From: Enterobacteriaceae bacterium UBA7338
GTDB lineage: Bacteria > Pseudomonadota > Gammaproteobacteria > Enterobacterales > Enterobacteriaceae
NCBI GenBank assembly: GCA_002480085.1
Contig: DKPJ01000017.1
Span: forward strand, 372,001 to 436,000
Direction: 5' to 3'
Length of the DNA: 64,000 nucleotides
Shown: piece after piece, positions 43,918 to 52,740 of the stretch
Layout: each line of letters opens with the position of its first letter
How positions within the stretch are numbered: the stretch's first letter is position 1
Notes under the pieces: generated by a model
What the model saw: the letters and a program-made list of their open reading frames with translations, nothing else
What the model was told of the DNA's origin: nothing
Database searches by the model: none
Made by a program: the position numbers and the translations under genes

Positions 43918-45231
43918 TTATTTCTTGCTCACCAGACGGGTCATCTGCCGTAGTTCCATGCTCACTAACGTCGCCAGCTCTTCACTTTTATCGCGAAGAG
44001 TTTGCGCCAATGTCATCACTCTGGAATCATCCAGCGGATTTTGCAGGTATTGGCGTATAGCGAGTTTAAACGCGTGTAGCTGACGCTCAGTTTCGACATC
44101 AAACTCTTCGTCAATATCGAAAATTTCAGCGAGGATCAGCTGATAGCTTTTCCCCGCACCGGATTTAATGGCTTTTACGGTCTCGGGCACGCTGGCATCG
44201 CGACAGATATTGCGCTCCAGCTCGGGTAAGCGATAGACATAGGCATCCTCTACCGATCCGACCACAAAGGGGGAGTGGGTTGAAACAAAAACCTGAGCGT
44301 TAGGCAAGAGCTTTTGGATCGCGGGTAGGATCCGTCGCTGCCATTTAGGGTGAAGATGGATATCGACTTCATCAAGGAACAGGATCACCGGCTGAGAGAA
44401 AATATCCCGCTGCGTTTTCCAGGGAACCGATTCAAGCCGTAATGCTAAATCAGCAATCCATGAAATAACAGATTTAAGACCATCCGGAAGCACTTCATAA
44501 TCAATAAGCTCGCCTTCTAACTCTACTTTCACGCGTAGAGGAGAATGTTGCAACTTAAATGATAAATTCAAATTTGCTATATTTTTCACAAACCGGCAGA
44601 TGCGGGATAAGGCTTCATCATAAAGTGCAGCCTCATCCTCTGCGAAATCCTGCCGAGCAAGCGCAGCCTTAGCGCGATTAATCGCGATCCATTTCGCTAA
44701 TATTACTGGCCTCACCGTGGCATCGAAAGAGAGAGCATCTTTGAAAGGTGAATCCGTTATGTCTTCAATTTCAGAAGTCCATAGCTTGTCTCGGTTGGCA
44801 CGTTGTCCTGAGTAGGCAAAAGCAGCAAAATCGGTCTTCTCTATCGTCGGCCAGCTTTCATGCTGCGTTAGTATTCTATAGGGCGACAAATTTTTATGCT
44901 CAGTAAAGTTCATTAACTTAACTTTATTACCTTTACTCTCACCAGCAGACACAACCGCACATTCACCATTAAACATGCATTCAACGCTTGAATGATTACT
45001 GCGGAACCTATTATTTAATAGAGAAAGATTTTCGGTAGCATAGCCAAAAATCCCCGCCAGCGCATATAGCACGGTACTCTTGCCGCAGCCGTTTGGCCCA
45101 GTAAAGATATGGATCTCCGCTTTTGTCGCATCCTCGGTTTCACTCACTATTTGCGGAAAGTCAAAATGGGTGTGTTCAAAAACGCCGATATCTCTTAGCG
45201 TAACGCTCTCAATCCGGTAAGGCTGTCGCAT
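43918..45231 (-). CDS. ptuA: ABC/AAA-type ATPase, PtuA-like
   Basis: Protein of 437 residues of the SMC/OLD-like AAA_15/AAA_23 ATPases. Walker A is GPNGCGKST (45-53), a signature-like LPDGLKS lies at 248-254, Walker B is VILFLDEVD (282-290) and the switch histidine is in STHSPF (317-322). The short middle region has no long coiled coil. It pairs with the downstream HNH nuclease, the arrangement of Septu defence where the ATPase regulates the nuclease. The name is by family and context; other ATPase-HNH pairs exist. The AT-rich composition suggests recent transfer. Confidence 0.75.
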   Translation of the reverse strand: MRQPYRIESVTLRDIGVFEHTHFDFPQIVSETEDATKAEIHIFTGPNGCGKSTVLYALAGIFGYATENLSLLNNRFRSNHSSVECMFNGECAVVSAGESKGNKVKLMNFTEHKNLSPYRILTQHESWPTIEKTDFAAFAYSGQRANRDKLWTSEIEDITDSPFKDALSFDATVRPVILAKWIAINRAKAALARQDFAEDEAALYDEALSRICRFVKNIANLNLSFKLQHSPLRVKVELEGELIDYEVLPDGLKSVISWIADLALRLESVPWKTQRDIFSQPVILFLDEVDIHLHPKWQRRILPAIQKLLPNAQVFVSTHSPFVVGSVEDAYVYRLPELERNICRDASVPETVKAIKSGAGKSYQLILAEIFDIDEEFDVETERQLHAFKLAIRQYLQNPLDDSRVMTLAQTLRDKSEELATLVSMELRQMTRLVSKK

Positions 45232-45267
45232 AGCGGGTTCCCTGAAGTTAGCTTCAATGCATGCGGC

Positions 45268-45297
45268 ATATTACACCCTGGCCGAGTAAGGTTGTCA
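45268..45297 (-). promoter_or_regulatory. Putative promoter of the ATPase-HNH pair
   Basis: On the minus strand TGACAA (45292-45297) and TAATAT (45268-45273) are 18 bp apart. A short dyad (TGAAG-TTAG-CTTCA, 45243-45256) lies between this and the start codon and could be an operator. Confidence 0.45.
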
Positions 45298-45339
45298 TTA
45301 GCGTTTCAACTATGCGCAGCAGTACGCAGTTTGCAAAAG

Positions 45340-45371
45340 ACGAAAAAAAACGCCGACAAGTCGGCGTTTTT
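45340..45371 (-). terminator. Rho-independent terminator of the nuo operon
   Basis: GC-rich stem AAAACGCCGAC/GTCGGCGTTTT with a minimal loop, followed on the minus strand by eight T, just after nuoN. It separates nuo from the downstream ATPase-HNH pair. Confidence 0.9.
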
Positions 45372-45389
45372 ATTGGTATTACAGCACGG

Positions 45390-46847
45390 TTACATCAGCG
45401 GCTGGGCCATCTGCACCAGGCTAATCAGCGGCTGCGGGTAGACACCCAGCAGCAGCACCAGCAGCGCAGAGATCAGGACCACGATCCCGCCCGCGCTGTA
45501 GGCCCAGTCGGACGGCGCATCGCGGTTGAGCTGCTGCGGCGCATTAAGGTAGAGGCTCACCGCTACGCGCAGGTAGTAGTAGAGACCGATAGCCGAGCCA
45601 ATCACCACCGCCGCCGTCAGCCACCACAGGTGGGCATTCACACCCACCGCCAGCACGTAGAACTTACCGATAAAGCCGAGCGTCATCGGGATCCCCGCCA
45701 GGGAGAGCATCATCACCGTCATCACCGCAGAGAGGATCGGACGGTGCCAGAACAGACCGCGGTAGGAGTAGAGCGAGTCGGCATCCGGGCCACGGTACGG
45801 GCTGGACATCAAGCTGACCACGCCGAATGCGCCGAGGCTGCTGAACAGGTAGCCCGCCAGGTAGACGCCCACGGTTTCCATCGACATCTCGCCGCTCTGC
45901 AGGGCGATCAGCGCCACCAGCAGATAGCCGAGGTGTGAGATAGAGGAGTAGCCGAGCAGACGCTTGATGTTGGTCTGGCTCAGGGCCATCAGGTTACCGA
46001 AGATGATCGAGGCGAAGGCGATAATGCCCAGCACCACGCGTACCGCCTCGCTATCACCCACCGGCGCGTAGAGGAACAGACGCATCACCACGCCAAAGAT
46101 GGCGATCTTGCTGGCGGTCGCCAGGAAGGTAGAGACCGGTGCAGGCGCACCCTGATAGACGTCCGGCGTCCAGAGGTGGAACGGTACCAGCGACAGCTTG
46201 AAGCCAAGACCAACGATCATCAGGCCGAGACCGATGAGCAGCAGCGGCTCGTGCAGCATGCCGTCGCCGAGGCTCTTGCCGATGGCCAGGAACGACAGGT
46301 TGCCGGAGTTGGCATACACCAGCGCCATACCAAACAGCAGGAACGACGATGCGGCGGCAGAGAGGATGGTGTACTTGATGCTTGCTTCCAGAGAGCGCTT
46401 CTGGCGGAACGCGTAGCCAATCAGGCCGAACAGCGGCAGCGAGATCAGCTCGATGCCGAGGAACAGCGCTGCCAGATGGTTAGCGTTGGCCAGCAGAATG
46501 CCACCGAGGGCGGCAATCAGCACCAGCAGGTAGAACTCCTCTTTATTATCTTTGTACCCTTCCAGCCACGGGTAGGCAAAGGTACAGGTCGCAAGGCTCG
46601 CCAGCAGTACCAGCCCGGTATAGAGCATGGAGAAGCCGTCAACGCGCATCAGCGGCGTCACGTCCATGGCGCCCGCCTGGCCAACCAGCCAGAGCGAGAC
46701 CAGGGCGGCGTTGAGGCCGACAACGGCAATCGTGGCGTTCAGGAAGTGGTTGCGTCGCCACGCAATGGAGAGCATCACAACCACCACCGTCAATCCGACG
46801 ATCAGCAGCGGTAGCAGCGCGATCAGGTGTTGTGGAGTAAGTGTCAT
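45390..46847 (-). CDS. nuoN: NADH-quinone oxidoreductase subunit N
   Basis: Antiporter-like membrane subunit of complex I, one of three proton-pumping modules. It has 485 residues as in E. coli, with about 14 membrane helices, a conserved Lys in the LSLVPFHLWTPDVYQGAP helix and a Glu in FLGIELISLPL. The ATG at 46847 matches the E. coli start; the longer frame to 46886 overlaps nuoM. Last gene of the operon. Confidence 0.98.
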   Translation of the reverse strand: MTLTPQHLIALLPLLIVGLTVVVVMLSIAWRRNHFLNATIAVVGLNAALVSLWLVGQAGAMDVTPLMRVDGFSMLYTGLVLLASLATCTFAYPWLEGYKDNKEEFYLLVLIAALGGILLANANHLAALFLGIELISLPLFGLIGYAFRQKRSLEASIKYTILSAAASSFLLFGMALVYANSGNLSFLAIGKSLGDGMLHEPLLLIGLGLMIVGLGFKLSLVPFHLWTPDVYQGAPAPVSTFLATASKIAIFGVVMRLFLYAPVGDSEAVRVVLGIIAFASIIFGNLMALSQTNIKRLLGYSSISHLGYLLVALIALQSGEMSMETVGVYLAGYLFSSLGAFGVVSLMSSPYRGPDADSLYSYRGLFWHRPILSAVMTVMMLSLAGIPMTLGFIGKFYVLAVGVNAHLWWLTAAVVIGSAIGLYYYLRVAVSLYLNAPQQLNRDAPSDWAYSAGGIVVLISALLVLLLGVYPQPLISLVQMAQPLM

Positions 46848-46854
46848 ATGCGCT

Positions 46855-48384
46855 TTACGGCCTTGTAGTAGTAACGGAATTAACAAACCACTGCTGGATA
46901 TTGCTCATCGCGGAGTGCGAGGTATCCAGAATCGGCTGCGGATAGATGCCAAGCAGTACCAGAAGTACCACCAGCAGCAGGATGATAAACAGCTCGCGCA
47001 GCGACATCCCTGGCAGTTCTTTAGCGGCAATTTCACTCTTCGCCTTACCGAAGTAGGCGCGGTGCAGCATCGCCAGCGAGTAAACCGAGGCGAAAACCAG
47101 ACCAAAGGTCGAGATCACGGTGATGACCGGTACGACGCCGAAGCTGCCGAAGAGGATCATAAACTCGCCCACGAAGTTACCGGTACCCGGCATCCCGAGG
47201 GTGGCGACGGCAAAGAACATCGACAGCGCTGGCAGCCACTTAATTTTGCTCCACAGGCCGCCCATCATGCGCATATCACGGGTATGCAGACGCTCATAGA
47301 GCTGGCCGCAGATGATGAACAGACCGGCCGCAGAGAGACCGTGAGCAATCATCTGGATCACCGCACCCTGATAGGCGAGCTGGCTGCCGGTATAGATGGC
47401 GATCAGCACGAAGCCCATGTGGGAGACGGAGGTGTAGGCAATCAGACGTTTAATGTCGGTCTGGGCAAAGGCCATCCACGCGCCGTAGAAGATACCGATC
47501 ACACCCAGCCACATGGCAATCGGCGCAAACTCGGCAGAGGCGTTCGGGAACAGCGGCAGCGCAAAGCGCAGCAGACCGTAGGCCGCGGTTTTCAGCAGGA
47601 TCCCTGCGAGGTCCACGGAACCGGCGGTCGGTGCCTGGGAGTGGGCATCCGGCAGCCAGCCGTGCAGCGGTACCACCGGCATTTTCACCGCAAAGGCGAT
47701 GAAGAAGCCCAGCATCAGCAGGTATTCCACGCCGTGGGACATCGGGGTGTTCAGCAGCTGCTCGTAGTTGAAGGTCCAGACGCCGGTGGCGCTGTAGTGG
47801 ACAAAGACCAGCCCGAGGATCGCAATCAGCATCACCAGCCCGCTCGCCTGGGTGTAGATGAAGAACTTGGTGGCCGCCGTGATACGCGTTTTACCATCGG
47901 AGGCCTTGTGGCCCCAGAGCGCGATCAGGAAGTACATCGGCACCAGCATCATCTCCCAGAAGAAGAAGAACAGGAACATGTCGATGGCAAGGAACACGCC
48001 GATCACGCCGCCCAGGATCCACATCAGGTTGAGGTGGAAGAAGCCCTGGTACTTTTCGATCTCACGCCATGAGCAGAGCACCGCCAGCACGCCAAGGAAG
48101 CCGGTCAGGACCACCATCAGCAGCGACAGACCGTCCAGCGCCAGGTGAATGGTGATACCAAAGCGTGGGATCCACGGCAGCACAAACTCAGACTGCCACT
48201 GCGGCAGACCCGCAGCCTGGGTAAGAGAATAGCCGCCCTGCATCCATAGCTGCAGGGAGAGCGCCAGCGTCAGCCCCATTGTTACCAGCGCGATCCAGCG
48301 CGGCACCTTCACGCCGAAGCGTTCAGTTTGCCAGCAGAGGAAGCCGCCGATAAAGGGAATTAATATTAGCCAGGGTAGTAACAT
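46855..48384 (-). CDS. nuoM: NADH-quinone oxidoreductase subunit M
   Basis: Antiporter-like membrane subunit with 509 residues, the E. coli length, and about 14 helices. The conserved Glu is in FFFWEMMLVPMYFLIALWG and the pump Lys in KMPVVPLHGWLPDAHSQAPTAGS. It is separated from nuoL by a BIME and lies seven bases upstream of nuoN. Confidence 0.98.
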   Translation of the reverse strand: MLLPWLILIPFIGGFLCWQTERFGVKVPRWIALVTMGLTLALSLQLWMQGGYSLTQAAGLPQWQSEFVLPWIPRFGITIHLALDGLSLLMVVLTGFLGVLAVLCSWREIEKYQGFFHLNLMWILGGVIGVFLAIDMFLFFFFWEMMLVPMYFLIALWGHKASDGKTRITAATKFFIYTQASGLVMLIAILGLVFVHYSATGVWTFNYEQLLNTPMSHGVEYLLMLGFFIAFAVKMPVVPLHGWLPDAHSQAPTAGSVDLAGILLKTAAYGLLRFALPLFPNASAEFAPIAMWLGVIGIFYGAWMAFAQTDIKRLIAYTSVSHMGFVLIAIYTGSQLAYQGAVIQMIAHGLSAAGLFIICGQLYERLHTRDMRMMGGLWSKIKWLPALSMFFAVATLGMPGTGNFVGEFMILFGSFGVVPVITVISTFGLVFASVYSLAMLHRAYFGKAKSEIAAKELPGMSLRELFIILLLVVLLVLLGIYPQPILDTSHSAMSNIQQWFVNSVTTTRP

Positions 48385-48416
48385 GGCGGTTCTTATTCCT
48401 TGTTAAATTCTGTATC

Positions 48417-48490
48417 GCCGGGTGGCGCTGCGCTTACCCGACCTACAGGTTAGACCGTAGGCCCGGCAAGCGCGAGCGCCGCCGGGCATC
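48417..48490. repeat. BIME between nuoL and nuoM
   Basis: Two inverted REP units (about 48417-48448 and 48457-48490) fill the 121-base gap inside the nuo operon. REP pairs stabilise upstream mRNA, so nuoL and nuoM may differ in transcript level. Confidence 0.85.
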
Positions 48491-48505
48491 ACCTGCATTA
48501 TTAAA

Positions 48506-50347
48506 TCAACGCAAAACCACTAATAGCGCGAGCACCACGACCGCACCAACGCTCATGGATGCCACATACCAGCGCAGCTGTCCGTTTTCGCTGAACAGCA
48601 GGCCTTTCCCGGCAAAGCGGGAGAGAATAGCCGGCGTGTTCATCAACGCATTCAGCGGATCGCGCTTAATCAGCCACGCAATGCCGAGGAAAGGCTTAAC
48701 GAAGATTTTGTCATACAGCCAGTCGAAGCCCCAGGCGTTATACCACCAGGTGCCCAGCAGACGGCCCGGTGCGCTGTTGGCAATGGAGGTCACCAGCGTA
48801 CGCTTGCCCAGCCACAGCCATGCGGCAATCAGGATCCCGGCAATAGCGACCACCCCTGAGGTGATCTCCAGCGTCAGCACGCGACCGTGCTCAAGCTGGG
48901 TAGTATCCGGCAGCACGCCCTGCAGCGGCGGTACGATCATCGCCCCAACGAAGGTCGAGAGCACCAGCAGCACAATCAGCGGCAGATGGTGGGTGATCCC
49001 CTTCCCGGCGTGGGCATGGATCTGCTCTTTGCCGTGGAAGACGATAAAGATCATCCGGAAGGTATAGAGCGAGGTCATGAACGCGCCCACCAGGCCCGCC
49101 ACCATCAGGTTGATATGGCCGTTCGCCATCGCCCCGGCGAGGATCTCATCTTTACTGAAGAAGCCCGCGGTGATCAGCGGCAGCGCCGCCAGCGCCGCGC
49201 CGCCTACCAGGAAGCAGACGTAGACCAGCGGAATCGACTTACGCAGCCCGCCCATCTTGAAGATGTTCTGCTCGTGGTGGCAGGCAAGGATCACCGAACC
49301 GGACGAGAGGAACAGCAGCGCTTTAAAGAACGCGTGGGTCATCAGGTGGAAAATCGCCGCATCCCATGCCTGCACGCCCAGCGCGAGGAACATATAGCCA
49401 ATCTGGCTCATGGTGGAGTAAGCGAGAACGCGTTTGATGTCGGTCTGTACCAGCGCCGCAAAACCCGCCAGCACCAGGGTAACCGCGCCGACGATCCCCA
49501 CCAGATGCAGGATCTCCGGGGTCATCAGGAACAGGCCGTGGGTACGGGCGATCAGGTAGACGCCGGCGGTCACCATCGTCGCGGCGTGGATCAGCGCGGA
49601 GACCGGCGTCGGGCCAGCCATCGCGTCCGCCAGCCAGGTCTGCAACGGCAGCTGCGCGGATTTACCGACCGCGCCGCCCAGCAGCATCAGCGTGGCCCAC
49701 GTCAGCATGTTGTTACCCGCTTCGAAGTGCGCAGGTGCCAGCTCGACCATCTCGCGGAAGTTCAGCGTGCCCAGCTCGGTGTAGAGAATGAACAGTGCGA
49801 AAGCGAGGAAGACGTCACCCACGCGGGTCACGACAAACGCTTTCATTGCCGCCGCACCGTTCTTCGGATCGGTGTAGTAGAAGCCGATCAGCAGATAGGA
49901 GCAGAGACCCACGCCTTCCCAGCCGAGGTACATCAGCAGCAGGTTGTCCGCGAGCACCAGCACCACCATGCTCGCGATGAACAGGTTGGTGTAGGCGAAG
50001 AAGCGGGAGTAACCCTCCTCCCCGCGCATGTACCAGGAGGCGAACATGTGGATCAGGAAGCCAACGCCGGTCACCACCGAGAGCATGGTCAGCGACAGGC
50101 CGTCCAGCACCAGGTTGACGCCGATGTTGAAATCGCCCACCGCCATCCAGGTCCACAGCGGCTGGCTGAAGGCCTCGCGTCCGTTGTTAAAGAAGTCAAC
50201 GCCAGCAATCACCGTTACCAGCGCCGCCAGCCCGACGGAGCCCATCCCCACCGCAGCGGAGAGGTTTTCCGACCAGCGGCCACGGGAGAACGACAGAAGC
50301 AGGAAGCCAATCAATGGCAAAATAATGGTTAAGGCAAGCATGTTCAT
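48506..50347 (-). CDS. nuoL: NADH-quinone oxidoreductase subunit L
   Basis: Distal proton-pumping subunit with 613 residues, as in E. coli. The antiporter core (GWEGVGLCSYLLIGFY, SAQLPLQTWLADAMAGPTPVSALIHAATMV) is followed by the C-terminal long lateral helix and a last transmembrane anchor. The start overlaps the nuoK stop by four bases. Confidence 0.98.
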   Translation of the reverse strand: MNMLALTIILPLIGFLLLSFSRGRWSENLSAAVGMGSVGLAALVTVIAGVDFFNNGREAFSQPLWTWMAVGDFNIGVNLVLDGLSLTMLSVVTGVGFLIHMFASWYMRGEEGYSRFFAYTNLFIASMVVLVLADNLLLMYLGWEGVGLCSYLLIGFYYTDPKNGAAAMKAFVVTRVGDVFLAFALFILYTELGTLNFREMVELAPAHFEAGNNMLTWATLMLLGGAVGKSAQLPLQTWLADAMAGPTPVSALIHAATMVTAGVYLIARTHGLFLMTPEILHLVGIVGAVTLVLAGFAALVQTDIKRVLAYSTMSQIGYMFLALGVQAWDAAIFHLMTHAFFKALLFLSSGSVILACHHEQNIFKMGGLRKSIPLVYVCFLVGGAALAALPLITAGFFSKDEILAGAMANGHINLMVAGLVGAFMTSLYTFRMIFIVFHGKEQIHAHAGKGITHHLPLIVLLVLSTFVGAMIVPPLQGVLPDTTQLEHGRVLTLEITSGVVAIAGILIAAWLWLGKRTLVTSIANSAPGRLLGTWWYNAWGFDWLYDKIFVKPFLGIAWLIKRDPLNALMNTPAILSRFAGKGLLFSENGQLRWYVASMSVGAVVVLALLVVLR

Positions 50348-50646
50348 CCACGCAACTCACTTACTGAATCGATATTCAGGTTCTGGCGACGGCGATGCAG
50401 CTGGAGCAGCAGCGCCAGGCCAATACTGGCTTCCGCTGCCGCAAGGCTAATCGCGAGGATATACATCACCTGGCCGTCGGTCTGGCCCCAGTAGCTGCCC
50501 GCGACGACAAAAGCCAGCGCGGCGGCGTTAATCATGATTTCCAGCCCGATCAGCATGAACAGCAGGTTGCGGCGGATGATAAGCCCCGTCAGCCCGAGCA
50601 CAAACAGAACGGCGGCGAGGATCAGTCCGTGTTGTAAGGGGATCAT
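50344..50646 (-). CDS. nuoK: NADH-quinone oxidoreductase subunit K
   Basis: Small membrane subunit of 100 residues with three helices. The conserved Glu residues in MLIGLEIMINAAALAFV and AAAEASIGLALLL belong to the proton path. It overlaps nuoJ and nuoL by four bases each, indicating translational coupling. Confidence 0.98.
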   Translation of the reverse strand: MIPLQHGLILAAVLFVLGLTGLIIRRNLLFMLIGLEIMINAAALAFVVAGSYWGQTDGQVMYILAISLAAAEASIGLALLLQLHRRRQNLNIDSVSELRG

Positions 50647-51194
50647 ACGTGCTCCTCCGTTTTTCTTTTCGCATCCGCCGGACGGTTGCTGAGCACCTCG
50701 CCCGGACGCTCTTCGCGGCCAACGTGGAAGGCCACAACCAGACCGGCCAGCAGCAGCATCGACGCCAGCTCAACCGCCAGAACGTACGGTCCGAACAGGG
50801 TAATGCCCACCGCTTTCGCGCTAATCGAGGTGCCGTCAATGCCCTGATCGTTAACGGTGAGGATGGCGTAAACCATCACCACCAGCAGCACGGCAGAGAC
50901 CAGCCCGGGGCCGATCCAGACCTGCGGCTTCAGCCACTGGCGCTCCTGCTCGATTTCGGCTCCGCCCAGGTTAAGCATCATCACCACGAATACGAACAGC
51001 ACCATGATGGCCCCGGCGTAGACGATGATCTCCAGTGCCCCGGCGAAGTAGGCGCCAAGGGAGAAGAAGACCCCGGAAATCGCCAACAGGGAGACAATCA
51101 GGTATAGCAGCGCATGCACCGGATTGGTGTGCGTGATAACGCGTAGCGTCGTCACGATGGCAACAAGGCCACAGATATAAAAAGCGAACTCCAT
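50643..51194 (-). CDS. nuoJ: NADH-quinone oxidoreductase subunit J
   Basis: Membrane subunit of 183 residues (E. coli 184) with five helices. The conserved third helix ALEIIVYAGAIMVLFVFVVMML contains the Glu and Tyr of the family. It follows nuoI by 11 bases. Confidence 0.98.
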   Translation of the reverse strand: MEFAFYICGLVAIVTTLRVITHTNPVHALLYLIVSLLAISGVFFSLGAYFAGALEIIVYAGAIMVLFVFVVMMLNLGGAEIEQERQWLKPQVWIGPGLVSAVLLVVMVYAILTVNDQGIDGTSISAKAVGITLFGPYVLAVELASMLLLAGLVVAFHVGREERPGEVLSNRPADAKRKTEEHV

Positions 51195-51205
51195 TGCCCC
51201 TCTCC

Positions 51206-51748
51206 TTACGGTAACAGGCCCTTGACGTCGATAGGTTTGGCTTCGTTTTCCGCCTCGCCCTTATCCTTGCCGTCGATTGCCATACCTGCCATCCGGTAGA
51301 AGTTATATTCCGGATATTTACCCGGACCGGAGATCAGCAGATCCTCTTTTTCGTATACCAGGTCCTGACGCTTGTACTCGCCCAGCTCGAAGTCTGGCGT
51401 AAGCTGGATGGCGGTAGTCGGACAGGCCTCTTCACACATGCCGCAGAAGATGCAGCGTGAGAAGTTGATACGGAAAAATTCCGGATACCAGCGGCCATCG
51501 ACGGTTTCCGCTTTTTGCAGCGAAATACAGCCTACGGGACAGGCTACCGCACACAGGTTACAGGCAACGCAGCGCTCTGCGCCGTCCGGATCGCGGGTTA
51601 ATACAATGCGGCCACGGTAGCGCGGCGGCAGATAGACCGGCTCTTCCGGATACATACGGGTTTCGCGTTTGGCAAACGCGTGCAGGCCGATCATCCAGAT
51701 ACTGCGTACCTGGGTGCCGAAACCTACGATTAACTCTTTTAAGGTCAT
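51206..51748 (-). CDS. nuoI: NADH-quinone oxidoreductase subunit I
   Basis: Peripheral ferredoxin-like subunit with 180 residues, binding clusters N6a and N6b through CVACNLCAVACP and CIFCGMCEEACP. The ATG at 51748 gives the E. coli length and N-terminus MTLKELIVGFGTQ; the longer frame overlaps nuoH. Confidence 0.98.
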   Translation of the reverse strand: MTLKELIVGFGTQVRSIWMIGLHAFAKRETRMYPEEPVYLPPRYRGRIVLTRDPDGAERCVACNLCAVACPVGCISLQKAETVDGRWYPEFFRINFSRCIFCGMCEEACPTTAIQLTPDFELGEYKRQDLVYEKEDLLISGPGKYPEYNFYRMAGMAIDGKDKGEAENEAKPIDVKGLLP

Positions 51749-51762
51749 GGTCTTTTCATCCC

Positions 51763-52740
51763 TTATTGCGCCTGCCACAGAATGACAGCCGCCGTTACCA
51801 GCAGGTTGATTAGCGTAAGCGGCAGGCACACTTTCCAGCCGAAGGACATCACCTGGTCATAACGCGGACGCGGTAATGCTGCGCGAATCAAAATGAACAT
51901 CATCATGAAGAATGCTGTTTTCAGGGCAAACCAGACGAACGGAGGTAAGAACGGACCGTGCCAGCCACCAAAGAACAGGGTGACGATCAGCGCGGACACG
52001 GTAACGATAGCGACGTACTCCCCCACAAAGAACAGGCCGAACTTCATGCCGGAGTATTCAATGTGGTAACCGTCCGCCAGCTCCTGCTCGGCCTCCGGCT
52101 GGTCAAACGGATGACGGTGACAAACCGCAACGCCCGCAATCGCAAAGGTGAGGAAACCAAAGAACTGGGGAATGATGTTCCACAGGTGCGTCTGGTTGTT
52201 GACGATGTCGGTCATATTGAATGAACCGGCCTGCGCCACCACGCCCATCAGCGACAGCCCGAGGAAGACCTCGTAGCTCAGCGTCTGGGCAGAGGCGCGC
52301 ATCGCCCCCAGCAGGGAGTATTTGTTGTTACTCGCCCAGCCAGCAAACAGCACCGCGTAGACCGTCAGCCCCGCCATCATCAGGAAGAACAGGATCCCGA
52401 TGTTGAGATCGGCGACGACCCACGTCGGGCTGACCGGCACAATGGCAAAGGCCAGCAGCAGCGAGGTAAAGGCGATCATCGGTGCAAGCGTATAGATCAT
52501 GCGGTCCGAGAAGCGCGGGATCCAGTCCTCTTTAAAGAACATCTTGATCATGTCCGCCACCAGCTGGAGTGAGCCACCCCAGCCTACGCGGTTCGGTCCG
52601 TAACGGTTCTGGAACAGGCCGAGCAGACGACGCTCGGCAAAGCTCATGAACGCGCCGCAGATGACCACCACCAGCAGGATCGCCAACGCCTTAAGAATGC
52701 CGATCAGGATATCAATCAGCTCCGGTGTTAACCAACTCAT
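51763..52740 (-). CDS. nuoH: NADH-quinone oxidoreductase subunit H
   Basis: Membrane subunit of 325 residues forming much of the quinone chamber, with about eight helices. Conserved segments are RRLLGLFQNRYGPNRVGWGG, FDQPEAEQELADGYHIEYSG and the GSLQLVADMIK loop. The start overlaps the nuoG stop by four bases. Confidence 0.98.
   Translation of the reverse strand: MSWLTPELIDILIGILKALAILLVVVICGAFMSFAERRLLGLFQNRYGPNRVGWGGSLQLVADMIKMFFKEDWIPRFSDRMIYTLAPMIAFTSLLLAFAIVPVSPTWVVADLNIGILFFLMMAGLTVYAVLFAGWASNNKYSLLGAMRASAQTLSYEVFLGLSLMGVVAQAGSFNMTDIVNNQTHLWNIIPQFFGFLTFAIAGVAVCHRHPFDQPEAEQELADGYHIEYSGMKFGLFFVGEYVAIVTVSALIVTLFFGGWHGPFLPPFVWFALKTAFFMMMFILIRAALPRPRYDQVMSFGWKVCLPLTLINLLVTAAVILWQAQ

Noticed and set aside
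43308..45231. Retron Ec78-type system
   Set aside because: No reverse transcriptase or msr/msd-like repeat flanks the ATPase-HNH pair; the neighbours are nuoN and cheV.
48887..50332. 481-codon frame antisense to nuoL, and similar long frames opposite nuoG, nuoF and nuoCD
   Set aside because: All are His/Arg/Gln-rich shadows of GC-biased core genes with no start signals.
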